Source: Flexibacter flexilis DSM 6793 (lineage in GTDB: Bacteria; Bacteroidota; Bacteroidia; Cytophagales; Flexibacteraceae). From it: a stretch of 64,000 nucleotides of DNA. Of this stretch, positions 19,552-27,036 are shown piece by piece; position 1 is the first letter of the stretch, and the number at the start of each line of letters is the position of its first letter. Where the stretch lies: NCBI RefSeq assembly GCF_900112255.1, contig NZ_FOLE01000001.1:620001-684000 (forward strand), read 5' to 3'. The notes under the pieces were generated by a model. That model did no database searches and was not told the DNA's origin. It saw only the letters and a list, made by a program, of their open reading frames with translations. Made by a program: the position numbers and the translations under genes.

Positions 19552-20896
19552 TGCCTTGTGCGTGGCATTGTTGGCGGCATCTGCCCCACGCGCCAACGCC
19601 CAACTCAAAGGCCAAAGCATTGATAAAATTATTGCAAAAGTAGATAACTACATCGTTCTCAGATCTGATTTGGAAGTAGCATATTTGCAAGCCAGCCAAA
19701 ACAACCAACGCCAACGCCCTGATATGCGCTGCAAAGTGTTGGAAAATTTGGTGATTAATAAACTTATGTTGGCCAAAGCCGACATCGACTCGGTAACGGT
19801 AGAAGAGAAAATGGTAAACGAACAACTCGACCGCCGTATGCAATACATGATTTCGACGATTGGCTCACGCGAAAAGCTCGAAGCCTATTACAAGAAAACC
19901 GTAGAGCAGTTCAAAGTAGAGTTGCGCAAGCAAGTAAAAGAAATGATGTTGGCTGAAAAAATGCAGAACAGCATTACGGCAGACGTAAAAGTTACGCCTG
20001 CGCAAGTGAAGCGTTTCTTCAATGAAATTCCGACCGACAGCTTGCCGTTTTTCTCGACGGAAGTGGAAATCGGGCAAATTATCCTGACTCCAAAAGTTGG
20101 TAAAGACCGCAAAGCCGAAGCCCGCGCCCAACTCGAAACGCTGAAAGGCCGCATCGAAAAAGGCGAAGATTTCGGAACGTTGGCGCGTGTGTATTCGCAA
20201 GACCCTGCCTCTGCTGCCGAAGGTGGCGACTTAGGTTTTTGGGGACGTGGCGCAATGGTGCCAGAGTATGAGCAAGCCGCTTTGCAACTCAAACCCAATG
20301 AGTTGTCGGGGATTGTAGAATCTCAATTTGGTTTGCACTTGATTCAACTTATCGAAAAACGTGGCACAGAATATCGTTCGCGCCACATTTTGTTACGCCC
20401 GACTTCTTCGGCACAAGATTTGGAAGATGCACGCACACGCCTCGACAGCATCCGCACGGCGATTATGCAAGACAGTATTACATTTGAAAAAGCAGCTAAG
20501 AAATTTTCTAGCGACGAAACCACTAAAAATAATGGCGGTTATTTCACGGATGCCACCACCAACAGCACGCACATTGCTACCGAAAATCTTGACCCTGTGA
20601 TTTATTTTATCACGGATACCATGAAAATTGGTCAGATTACTAAGCCGCTACCCGTGCGCACCGACGACGGCAAAGACGCTTTGCGCCTGATTTATTTCAA
20701 ATCAAAAACACCGCCGCACGCTGCCAACCTCAAAGACGATTATCAGAAAATACAACACGCGGCACTGCAAGAGAAAAAAGCAGAAGCCATGAACAAGTGG
20801 TTCGACAAAACGAAAGGCGAAGTATTTATTAACATTGACCCCGAATATTCCGAATGTAAAATCTTGCAAGGTGAAACCACCATGCTCGACGAATAA
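19496..20896 (+). CDS. surA: SurA-like periplasmic peptidylprolyl cis-trans isomerase
   Basis: A 466-aa periplasmic foldase with a Sec signal peptide (LNLSALCVALLAASAPRANA, cleaved near residue 35). The SurA N-domain follows (IDKIIAKVDNYIVLRSDLEV, with MVNEQLDRRMQYM). Two parvulin domains come next: the first has EVEIGQIILTPKVG, EDFGTLARVYSQDPASAAEG and GDLGFWGRGAMVPEYEQAAL (about residues 180-265); the second has SRHILLRPTSSAQDLEDART and FEKAAKKFSSDETTKNNGG. It assists folding of outer-membrane proteins. Its first 56 bases, coding for the start of the signal peptide, overlap the upstream foldase gene, which implies coupled translation. Confidence 0.88.
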   Translation: MFTNKPKNNKNLKYWLNLSALCVALLAASAPRANAQLKGQSIDKIIAKVDNYIVLRSDLEVAYLQASQNNQRQRPDMRCKVLENLVINKLMLAKADIDSVTVEEKMVNEQLDRRMQYMISTIGSREKLEAYYKKTVEQFKVELRKQVKEMMLAEKMQNSITADVKVTPAQVKRFFNEIPTDSLPFFSTEVEIGQIILTPKVGKDRKAEARAQLETLKGRIEKGEDFGTLARVYSQDPASAAEGGDLGFWGRGAMVPEYEQAALQLKPNELSGIVESQFGLHLIQLIEKRGTEYRSRHILLRPTSSAQDLEDARTRLDSIRTAIMQDSITFEKAAKKFSSDETTKNNGGYFTDATTNSTHIATENLDPVIYFITDTMKIGQITKPLPVRTDDGKDALRLIYFKSKTPPHAANLKDDYQKIQHAALQEKKAEAMNKWFDKTKGEVFINIDPEYSECKILQGETTMLDE

Positions 20897-20903
20897 AAAT
20901 ACG

Positions 20904-20933
20904 AAAGCCGCTCAAGATTGGGCGGCTTTTTTT
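20904..20933 (+). terminator. terminator after surA
   Basis: AAAGCCGC / GCGGCTTT stem, 10-base loop, and a T run (20927-20933), 7 bases after the stop. Confidence 0.85.
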
Positions 20934-20944
20934 GTGTAAAATGC

Positions 20945-21838
20945 TTAAACTAATTTTTTCAAAAACGTATATTTTGGGGTTGGCCTCGCGCCTAAAGCCG
21001 TTTGCTTAAAATGCGCTACACCTTCATTTACAATGCCTTGCAGCGAGGCTGTACCTAAATCCAAATACCCGAAACCTTGTGCTTGCGCATACGCATAAAT
21101 GCCCGCGTGTAGCAGCAACACAGGGCTTAAAGCCCGTGCTTGCGGCGCATCTGCCGTATAAAAAACATACAATACCTGTTCCGATACGGCCAACGTAACG
21201 GCATTGGCCAACAGTTCGCCCGCCGCGTTGCGCACTTCAAAAACTTGGTAGTCGTGCGGAAATTGCGTGCATTGCGCCACAAAATCCGCTTGGCTCATAC
21301 TCAACTCAAAACCTTTGCGCGCGCGACTGGCCAAAATAAAATCGTAGGTTTTGGCCAAATCGGGGTTGCTGACACGCGTTACAGTCCAGCCCATGCGCTG
21401 CGACTTGCTCAACTTCCAACGCGCCTGCCCCGACCAGCGCGTTTGCACGGGTTCGGGCGTTATTTCCCAATGAAAATTAAGGTCTTGGTACAACAACTCA
21501 AAGCCCAGTTCCCGCAAAATCTCTGCTTGCCAAGCCACATTCGGCGCGTAACACTCTGGCGGTAACACTACCTTGATTTGCGTTGCGCCTTGCGCCTTAG
21601 CCCAGTCGAGCAACTGGCCGTACAAATACTGATGCGTTGCAAAATTGGCGTGAGTGGTCGCTTCTATTCCCCCAAAAGAAGCCCGAACGGTGCTTGTAAG
21701 TTGCTTTTTATCAGTGTTATACCAAGCCAAAAGACAGGCCTCTGGCGTTTGCCAACGTTGCAATTGCTGCGGGATTTGAGCACGTAACCAATCCGTATAG
21801 CGAGGCGAATAAAAGAAAAATGTAGGCGCGTAAGGCAT
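20945..21838 (-). CDS. GNAT/FemAB-type acyltransferase
   Basis: A 297-aa protein with the overall layout of FemAB-like or GNAT-fold transferases: a first half-domain (residues 1-130) and a second half containing WKLSKSQRMGWTVTRVSNPD, a SRARKGFELSMS segment, a central sheet (LLANAVTLAVSEQVLYVFYT) and SPVLLLHAGIYAYAQAQGFG, YLDLGTASLQGIVN. The SPVLLLHAGI...G...LDLG motif is typical of the acceptor site. Substrates are unknown; related proteins transfer amino acids or acyl groups to peptidoglycan or cell-envelope molecules. It lies 9 bases after scpA on the same strand, so the two are co-transcribed. Confidence 0.65.
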   Translation of the reverse strand: MPYAPTFFFYSPRYTDWLRAQIPQQLQRWQTPEACLLAWYNTDKKQLTSTVRASFGGIEATTHANFATHQYLYGQLLDWAKAQGATQIKVVLPPECYAPNVAWQAEILRELGFELLYQDLNFHWEITPEPVQTRWSGQARWKLSKSQRMGWTVTRVSNPDLAKTYDFILASRARKGFELSMSQADFVAQCTQFPHDYQVFEVRNAAGELLANAVTLAVSEQVLYVFYTADAPQARALSPVLLLHAGIYAYAQAQGFGYLDLGTASLQGIVNEGVAHFKQTALGARPTPKYTFLKKLV

Positions 21839-21847
21839 CAGATAATT

Positions 21848-22609
21848 TTATTCGGCTAAAATTTCTACTTCGCTCGTGGCGGGGCGTTCCACCCAAAACT
21901 GATTAAAACCCTCTTCGATGTGCAACCCGATTTGGCCTAATTGCAGCAGTTCCAGAATAGCCAGAAAATTAAAAACAGCCGCAATTTTGTTGGGAAACTC
22001 CGTGAGCAACTCGCCAAAGCCAATGCGCGTTTTGAAAAATAATTGACCCAAAATATGCTCTTTTTGCTGCTCAATGCTGTACGGATATTGCACCACCGTA
22101 TGCACGGGGCGTTGCTGTTCCAGCTCAAAACGTTTCATGACGCGCTGATACACTTTGAGCAATTTGTACAAATCCAAATGCTGTAATTCGGCTTCGTCGT
22201 TGTTCTGTTCGGCTAGTTGCAGCACTTCGGCCAAGGCATTGCCGCGCGAAAACTGATTGGAACGGTCGTCTTCCATTTGGGCGAGTGTCTGTACTACGGA
22301 TTTGTATTTTTTATATTCCAACAAATGCCTTACCAACTCTTCACGCGGGTCTATTTCGTTGCCTTTAGCGTCGAGGTCGGGGCGCGGCAGCAATGTTTTC
22401 GCTTTAATTCGCATGAGCGTAGAAGCCACCAAAATAAATTCGCTGGCCATTTCAATATTTATTTTTTCTAAGTGTTTGACATATTCCAAGAACTCGTCCG
22501 TAATGCGTGCAATCGGAATATCGTAAATATCTAACTCGTCGCGTTCGATGAAAAACAGTAGCAAATCGAAAGGCCCTTCAAACAAAGGCAATTTTATTTC
22601 AAAGCTCAT
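21848..22609 (-). CDS. scpA: segregation and condensation protein A (ScpA)
   Basis: A 253-aa kleisin. It begins with the signature FEGPFDLLLFFIERDELDIY and IARITDEFLEYVKH, followed by ASEFILVASTLMRIKAKTLL, all hallmarks of ScpA. The C-terminus ends with the winged-helix part (FLAILELLQLGQIGLHIEEG). ScpA bridges the SMC dimer and, with ScpB, forms the bacterial condensin that organises and segregates the chromosome. scpB and smc are not in the window. A -7-like TATCTTTG lies on the minus strand at 22643-22636. Confidence 0.92.
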   Translation of the reverse strand: MSFEIKLPLFEGPFDLLLFFIERDELDIYDIPIARITDEFLEYVKHLEKINIEMASEFILVASTLMRIKAKTLLPRPDLDAKGNEIDPREELVRHLLEYKKYKSVVQTLAQMEDDRSNQFSRGNALAEVLQLAEQNNDEAELQHLDLYKLLKVYQRVMKRFELEQQRPVHTVVQYPYSIEQQKEHILGQLFFKTRIGFGELLTEFPNKIAAVFNFLAILELLQLGQIGLHIEEGFNQFWVERPATSEVEILAE

Positions 22610-22794
22610 GGTTGGGCAATTTTCGTATCAAATCCCAAAGATAAAGTTAATTTTGATAGCAGTTTACAAGTTTTCGTGTAGGAAAACTTTCGTTTTGAGA
22701 GATTAAAAGCTATTATCCAATCGCTTTTTTGTGTTCTTTTGCAGGTGTTTTTTGTTGCGCACCAACAATGTGCAAATTTTCATATTGAATTTAG

Positions 22795-23898
22795 ATGAAT
22801 CTATCCAAAAATATTGTATTGTCGTTGGCGATGAGTGCGGCACTGATGCAAGGTTGCCTCAATCGCGAAAAACCCATTCATCCTTCGCGCCGCGACGTAA
22901 CGCAAGCGATTTATGCTTCAGGAAAAGTATATCCGCTTAACTATTACCGCGCCAACAGCAGCGTGGGCGGTTATTTACAAAAATTATACGTGCAAGTAGG
23001 CGACTCTGTACGTGAAGGCCAACCGTTATTTAGTATCAAAAATGAGCTTTCGGACTATAACATTAGCGTAGCTCGCAACAATATGGCTTTGGCCAAATCC
23101 AATTTGGCGGAAAACTCATCTATGATGAAAGCGGCACGCGAAGAAATTGCAGCGGCTTATACCAAATTCCGTTTGGACTCCACTAACTACGTGCGTTACA
23201 AGAATTTGTGGGCAGAGCAAGCCACTACGCAAGTAGCCTTAGACCAAGCCCGTACGTTGTCGGAAACCTCTTTCCAAAACTACCAACGCGCTCAAGAAAC
23301 CTACAAAAGCACACGCCAAAAGCTCCGCACGGACGTGGCCAATGCCGAGCAGGTTTATAAGTCGCAGCAAGTGGGCAAAGATAATTTTACGATTAATTCG
23401 GCGATCAATGGTCGCGTGTACGACATTGCAGGCCGTTTGGGGGAACTAATTGCTCCTCAGGTAGTTGTCATGGAAATTGGGCAAGCGGGAGCGTATGAAG
23501 TAGAACTGGCCATCGACGAAACGGACATCAACTGGATTCGCGAAGGGCAAGAGGTCGTCTATTCGAGCGATGCATTTCCGAACCGTTATTTTTCGGGCAA
23601 AATCAAAAAGATTTACCCAAAAATTGGTTTGGTAAACAAGAGTATCAAGGCTTTGGCTACAATCGAAATGCCTACCGACGTGAAATTTTATGCAGGCTCA
23701 ACCATCGAAGCCAACATTATTTTTGAAAAACAAAAAAATGTGTTGGTGCTGCCGAAGTTTTATGTACACAACGATTCGGTACGTGTGAACCGCGACGGCA
23801 AAGCGCAACGCATCAAAATTAAGACAGGTCTCAACGACGTGGAATTTGTGCAAATCGTGGAAGGCCTCAGCGAACAAGACGAGGTTTTCAAACCATAG
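22795..23898 (+). CDS. orphan membrane-fusion/efflux periplasmic adaptor
   Basis: A 367-aa lipoprotein adaptor (signal ending ALMQGC, lipid Cys at residue 20). It has the first biotinyl-lipoyl half (SVGGYLQKLYVQVGDSVREG), a long coiled-coil hairpin (residues about 90-185), the second half (NSAINGRVYDIAGRLGELIA) and beta-barrel/membrane-proximal domains (ETDINWIREGQEVVYSSDAF). Architecture is that of RND/MacA-type adaptors. No permease or ABC gene is adjacent: a terminator follows and the next gene is DUF3078. Its partner must be encoded elsewhere. Confidence 0.85.
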   Translation: MNLSKNIVLSLAMSAALMQGCLNREKPIHPSRRDVTQAIYASGKVYPLNYYRANSSVGGYLQKLYVQVGDSVREGQPLFSIKNELSDYNISVARNNMALAKSNLAENSSMMKAAREEIAAAYTKFRLDSTNYVRYKNLWAEQATTQVALDQARTLSETSFQNYQRAQETYKSTRQKLRTDVANAEQVYKSQQVGKDNFTINSAINGRVYDIAGRLGELIAPQVVVMEIGQAGAYEVELAIDETDINWIREGQEVVYSSDAFPNRYFSGKIKKIYPKIGLVNKSIKALATIEMPTDVKFYAGSTIEANIIFEKQKNVLVLPKFYVHNDSVRVNRDGKAQRIKIKTGLNDVEFVQIVEGLSEQDEVFKP

Positions 23899-23919
23899 AT
23901 TTATTGCCATTATCAATAC

Positions 23920-23961
23920 CAATCCTCAAACTATTCTTGTATAAGTTCAGTTTGGGGATTG
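23920..23961 (+). terminator. terminator-like hairpin after the orphan adaptor
   Basis: CAATCCTCAAACT / AGTTTGGGGATTG with one wobble pair and a 16-base loop, 21 bases after the stop. Confidence 0.6.
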
Positions 23962-24076
23962 TTTGCGTTTATAAGCTAACAAGTTGATAACAAAATACAT
24001 ATACTCTATAACAATAAATACATTTCATTCATATCACAAACAAAAATCATCTAAATTATTTTCTATCAAAATAACG

Positions 24077-24964
24077 ATGCAAACCAAAATTACTATGCTC
24101 ATATTGGGGCTTATACTCAGTGCTACGGCTTTTGCCGCGCCAACAGACAGCCTAAAAGTAAGCCACTGGAAATCTGATATACAAACAGGGACAAACCTTA
24201 ACCAAGCTTCTTTTAGTAGCAACTGGAAGGGCGGCGGTGTAAACTCTATTGCGGTGGGGCTTTTCTTTAACGGCCATGCCAACTACGAAAATACGCGTCT
24301 TTCTTTCAACAATGATTTGCAGTTGCAATACGGTTTTCTGAAAAATGACGGCCAATCTTTACGCAAAAATGCCGACCGCATTTTCTTAGATTCAAAATTG
24401 GGTTATAAAATTTCGCCGCACTGGAACTTGTTTGCCTCTACCAACTTCGCGGCGCAGTTCGACAAAGGCTACGAGTATAAAAAAGATGCGGTTACGGGTG
24501 AAGAAAAATCGTATCTGATTTCTCGTTTTTTTGCGCCTGCCTACCTTACCAACTCCATCGGGGCGGAATACAAACCTGTGAGTTATTTTTGGTTGCGCTT
24601 CGGCACAGGAACACTGCGCCAAACTTTTGTAACTGATACCACGCTTTACCACAACGTCCCCAAAAATTATGGGGTTGATATCGGCTCGAAAGTTCGTAAC
24701 GAAATCGCCTTTCAGTTTATCGCTAGTTTTGATAAAGATATTGCCAAAAACATGAACTTGAAAGTACGTTATGCGGCTTTTGCCAACTACGAAACCCTAC
24801 GCGCCATTGACAACCGTTTGGATGTGCTGCTGGCCGCCAAAATCAATAAATTTGTGAGCGTAAATCTTTCTGGAACATTGCTTTATGACGAAGACATGGA
24901 CTATCATATCCAGACAAGTCAAACACTTGCCATAGGCCTTTTGTACAGCATTTCCAGTAAATAA
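24077..24964 (+). CDS. DUF3078 family outer-membrane-type beta protein
   Basis: A 295-aa protein (start MQTKITMLILGLILSATAFA; an in-frame ATG at 23984 precedes a non-signal-like stretch). After the Sec signal it has WKSDIQTGTNLNQASFSSNW, then KGGGVNSIAVGLFFNGHANY, the typical start of DUF3078 proteins, followed by alternating strands with aromatic girdles to the C-terminus (QTLAIGLLYSISSK). It is probably a small outer-membrane beta barrel, restricted to Bacteroidota. Function unknown. Confidence 0.8.
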   Translation: MQTKITMLILGLILSATAFAAPTDSLKVSHWKSDIQTGTNLNQASFSSNWKGGGVNSIAVGLFFNGHANYENTRLSFNNDLQLQYGFLKNDGQSLRKNADRIFLDSKLGYKISPHWNLFASTNFAAQFDKGYEYKKDAVTGEEKSYLISRFFAPAYLTNSIGAEYKPVSYFWLRFGTGTLRQTFVTDTTLYHNVPKNYGVDIGSKVRNEIAFQFIASFDKDIAKNMNLKVRYAAFANYETLRAIDNRLDVLLAAKINKFVSVNLSGTLLYDEDMDYHIQTSQTLAIGLLYSISSK

Positions 24965-24983
24965 AATATAATATGATTTTGGT

Positions 24984-25019
24984 AAAGGGTAAGTATTTGA
25001 TTACTTGCCCTTTATTTTT
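24984..25019 (+). terminator. terminator after the DUF3078 gene
   Basis: AAAGGGTAAGTA / TACTTGCCCTTT (one wobble) with a 6-base loop, followed by ATTTTTT, 20 bases after the stop. Confidence 0.8.
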
Positions 25020-25055
25020 TATGTAAAATCGCTGTTTTTAAAAAAATGCTTTTCG

Positions 25056-25063
25056 TAAGTTTG
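25056..25063 (+). promoter_or_regulatory. -7 element (TAAGTTTG) of the Ivy-like lipoprotein gene
   Basis: Perfect TAnnTTTG, 42 bases before the ATG at 25105. A CTG at 25032-25034 could serve as a weak -33 element (21-base spacer). Confidence 0.5.
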
Positions 25064-25104
25064 AATCAATAATCTTTTAGCATATTATCTATTCTTTATT
25101 ATTT

Positions 25105-25623
25105 ATGAAAAAGTTTACCCAAACAATTCTGATTAGCAGTTTTATTTACTTGTTTGCCGCTTGTGCCAACGAAAAAACAATTACAGAACAACCACTTAGC
25201 GCAGAAAAAGCGGCCGAAATTCCAGCCATGCCACACGCCGCCGACCCTCACTCAGAACGCGCACCTGCCGAAGATTTAGAATTTCTAAAGAAACTAAACG
25301 GAAAGTATCCGTACGAGGTAAAGTTGCTCAATTCACCACAACTCACCACGCGTTTGCAAAAACTAATGGGCGAAAATTATAATGCGCTCAAAGAATTTTG
25401 GGAAGTAGAAGAACCGATAAAAGTAGATGAAAATCAGTTTGTTGCCTCGGCTTGTCAAGCGCATAACTGCGACAATACAAACTTTATTATTGTTTATAAC
25501 TTTAAAGAAAATATGCTGTATGTTGGTGTGCGCCAAGAGCAACAAGTACAAACCTATTCCGAAGATGGTAACACTTGTCCCACACTAAAAAAATGGATAG
25601 GAGAAGGCAATACATCCGAATAA
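25105..25623 (+). CDS. lipoprotein resembling inhibitor of vertebrate lysozyme (Ivy)
   Basis: A 172-aa lipoprotein (FIYLFAAC, lipid Cys at residue 20) with a Pro/His/Ala-rich linker (AAEIPAMPHAADPHSERAPA). The C-terminal domain contains ASACQAHNCDNTNFIIVYNF at about residues 112-131. E. coli Ivy has the same local design: a strand, then SACKPHDC, whose disulfide loop inserts its His into the lysozyme active site, then a beta strand. The preceding layout (LQKLMGENYNALKEFW, then a strand) also matches. So it may protect the cell wall against C-type lysozymes at the outer membrane. Recognition is by the CxxHxC loop and its context, not by an alignment score. Confidence 0.6.
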   Translation: MKKFTQTILISSFIYLFAACANEKTITEQPLSAEKAAEIPAMPHAADPHSERAPAEDLEFLKKLNGKYPYEVKLLNSPQLTTRLQKLMGENYNALKEFWEVEEPIKVDENQFVASACQAHNCDNTNFIIVYNFKENMLYVGVRQEQQVQTYSEDGNTCPTLKKWIGEGNTSE

Positions 25624-25759
25624 ATAACCGATTTTGCCTATGCAATTTTTTTATCACGCTTATTTGCTTGTCGAAAAATTCCGTTCAAACACAGATTTTT
25701 TCAATTCGAGTAAAACACTCTGACGAATTATGGCTTACGTAATGGCAATTTTAAATAAA

Positions 25760-25808
25760 AAATACCCTTCAATTTTTCTAAAGCTATAAGAGAAATTGAA
25801 GGGTATTT
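25760..25808. terminator. bidirectional terminator between Ivy-like and dehydrogenase genes
   Basis: Perfect 16-bp arms AAATACCCTTCAATTT / AAATTGAAGGGTATTT. It serves the leftward dehydrogenase gene (18 bases after its stop) and may also end the rightward lipoprotein transcript. Confidence 0.85.
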
Positions 25809-25825
25809 CGTTTGAAATCAATCAA

Positions 25826-26905
25826 TTATAATGCTGTTGGAGCTGGTACAGCAAATTTTTCGGCCAACTGTCCCAAATCTTTTACCACAGGTTCGAGCAA
25901 ATAAATGCCGTCGCGCAAACGCTCTGCGGTAGCTTGGCGTTCCACATCACCAGGGATTAACACTTGGTCGGCTTCGGACGTGGTTTTGGCCTTGCGGAAA
26001 GTTTCTATCCAGTTGTCCATGTGCGATTTAAACTCACTGGCAGGGCGAAACGCATCTACGCGCATTGCCCCAAAAAAGTGCCCAAGTCCTTCTCCAACGG
26101 GGTTAGGGTGCAACGGAACATAGCTGACAAACGGCGGCACAAATGGTCCGTAATTCGCACCCGAAAGCACCGCCGAAAAAATATCGACAATCGCACCCAG
26201 TGCATAACCTTTGTGGCTTCCGTGTTGGCGGTCACCACCGAGCGGCAACAACGCACCGCCATTTTTCACGGTATTTGAGTCGGTAGCAGGTTGTCCGTCA
26301 GCGGTTTGCATCCAGCCAGTAGGCGCGTCTTGGTTTTTGCGTTGCAAAATTTCCAGCTTGCCGTTAGCGGCAGTCGTGGTAGCAAAATCCGCTACAAAAG
26401 CAGGTTGTTTGTCGGCGGGAATAGCAATGGCAATCGGGTTTGTACCCAATAATCTTTCGGCGGCAAAAGTCGGCGCAACCAAAGGACTGGCGTTGGTCAT
26501 TGCCCAACCGATTTGGTCGTGTTCGAGGGCTTGCATAGCGTATTGGCCTGCAATGCCGTAATGGTTGGAGTTGCGCACCGAAACCCAACCCGTGCCCGCT
26601 ACTTTGGCTTTTTCGATGGCAACTTTCATAGCAAAATCCGCGACCACCATGCCCAGTCCCGCATCGCCGTCCACTACCGCCGTACTGGGGCTTTCGTGTA
26701 CGATGCGAATGTTGGGGGTTGGGTTAATGCGACCCGCTTCCCAGAGGCGCACGTAGCCCGACAAACGCGCCACGCCGTGCGAGTCCACACCGCGCAAGTC
26801 CGCCGACAGCAAATTGGTGGCCGTCGTCTCGGCGTGTGTTTCCGAGCAGCCCATTTTTAGGAATATTTGTTTGGCAAAATGTTTGAGTTCTGCGTATGAA
26901 TACAT
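25826..26905 (-). CDS. malate/L-lactate dehydrogenase family (Ldh_2) oxidoreductase
   Basis: A 359-aa protein (start MYSYAELKHFAKQIFLKMG). It carries the family's signatures: LLSADLRGVDSHGVARLSGY, VSVRNSNHYGIAGQYAMQAL, GWAMTNASPLVAPTFAAERL, LGTNPIAIAIP, and HKGYALGAIVDIFSAVLSGA. The DSHG and NHYG motifs hold the catalytic His and NAD(P) site of this non-Rossmann dehydrogenase family, which reduces 2-oxoacids such as oxaloacetate, pyruvate or ureidoglycolate-type substrates. The exact substrate cannot be told. Flanking terminators make it monocistronic. Confidence 0.9.
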   Translation of the reverse strand: MYSYAELKHFAKQIFLKMGCSETHAETTATNLLSADLRGVDSHGVARLSGYVRLWEAGRINPTPNIRIVHESPSTAVVDGDAGLGMVVADFAMKVAIEKAKVAGTGWVSVRNSNHYGIAGQYAMQALEHDQIGWAMTNASPLVAPTFAAERLLGTNPIAIAIPADKQPAFVADFATTTAANGKLEILQRKNQDAPTGWMQTADGQPATDSNTVKNGGALLPLGGDRQHGSHKGYALGAIVDIFSAVLSGANYGPFVPPFVSYVPLHPNPVGEGLGHFFGAMRVDAFRPASEFKSHMDNWIETFRKAKTTSEADQVLIPGDVERQATAERLRDGIYLLEPVVKDLGQLAEKFAVPAPTAL

Positions 26906-26982
26906 GATTTTGTATTGGTTAGAATAAAAGCGTAGGCGCAACAGGCCAACGTTTTTTGTTTGGATTGTAATAAAAACAAAAA

Positions 26983-27022
26983 ACATCGGTTCTCGCGCAG
27001 GTTGCCGACGAAAACCGATGTT
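26983..27022 (-). terminator. terminator after pheT
   Basis: AACATCGGTT / AACCGATGTT arms with a 20-base loop, 15 bases after the pheT stop; on the minus strand it is followed by GTTTTTTGTTTTT. Confidence 0.75.
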
Positions 27023-27036
27023 CTGAAAAGCATTGA

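Noticed and set aside
22650-22800. Possible tRNA or small RNA in the scpA-adaptor gap
   Set aside because: No cloverleaf, CCA end or conserved T-arm could be drawn.
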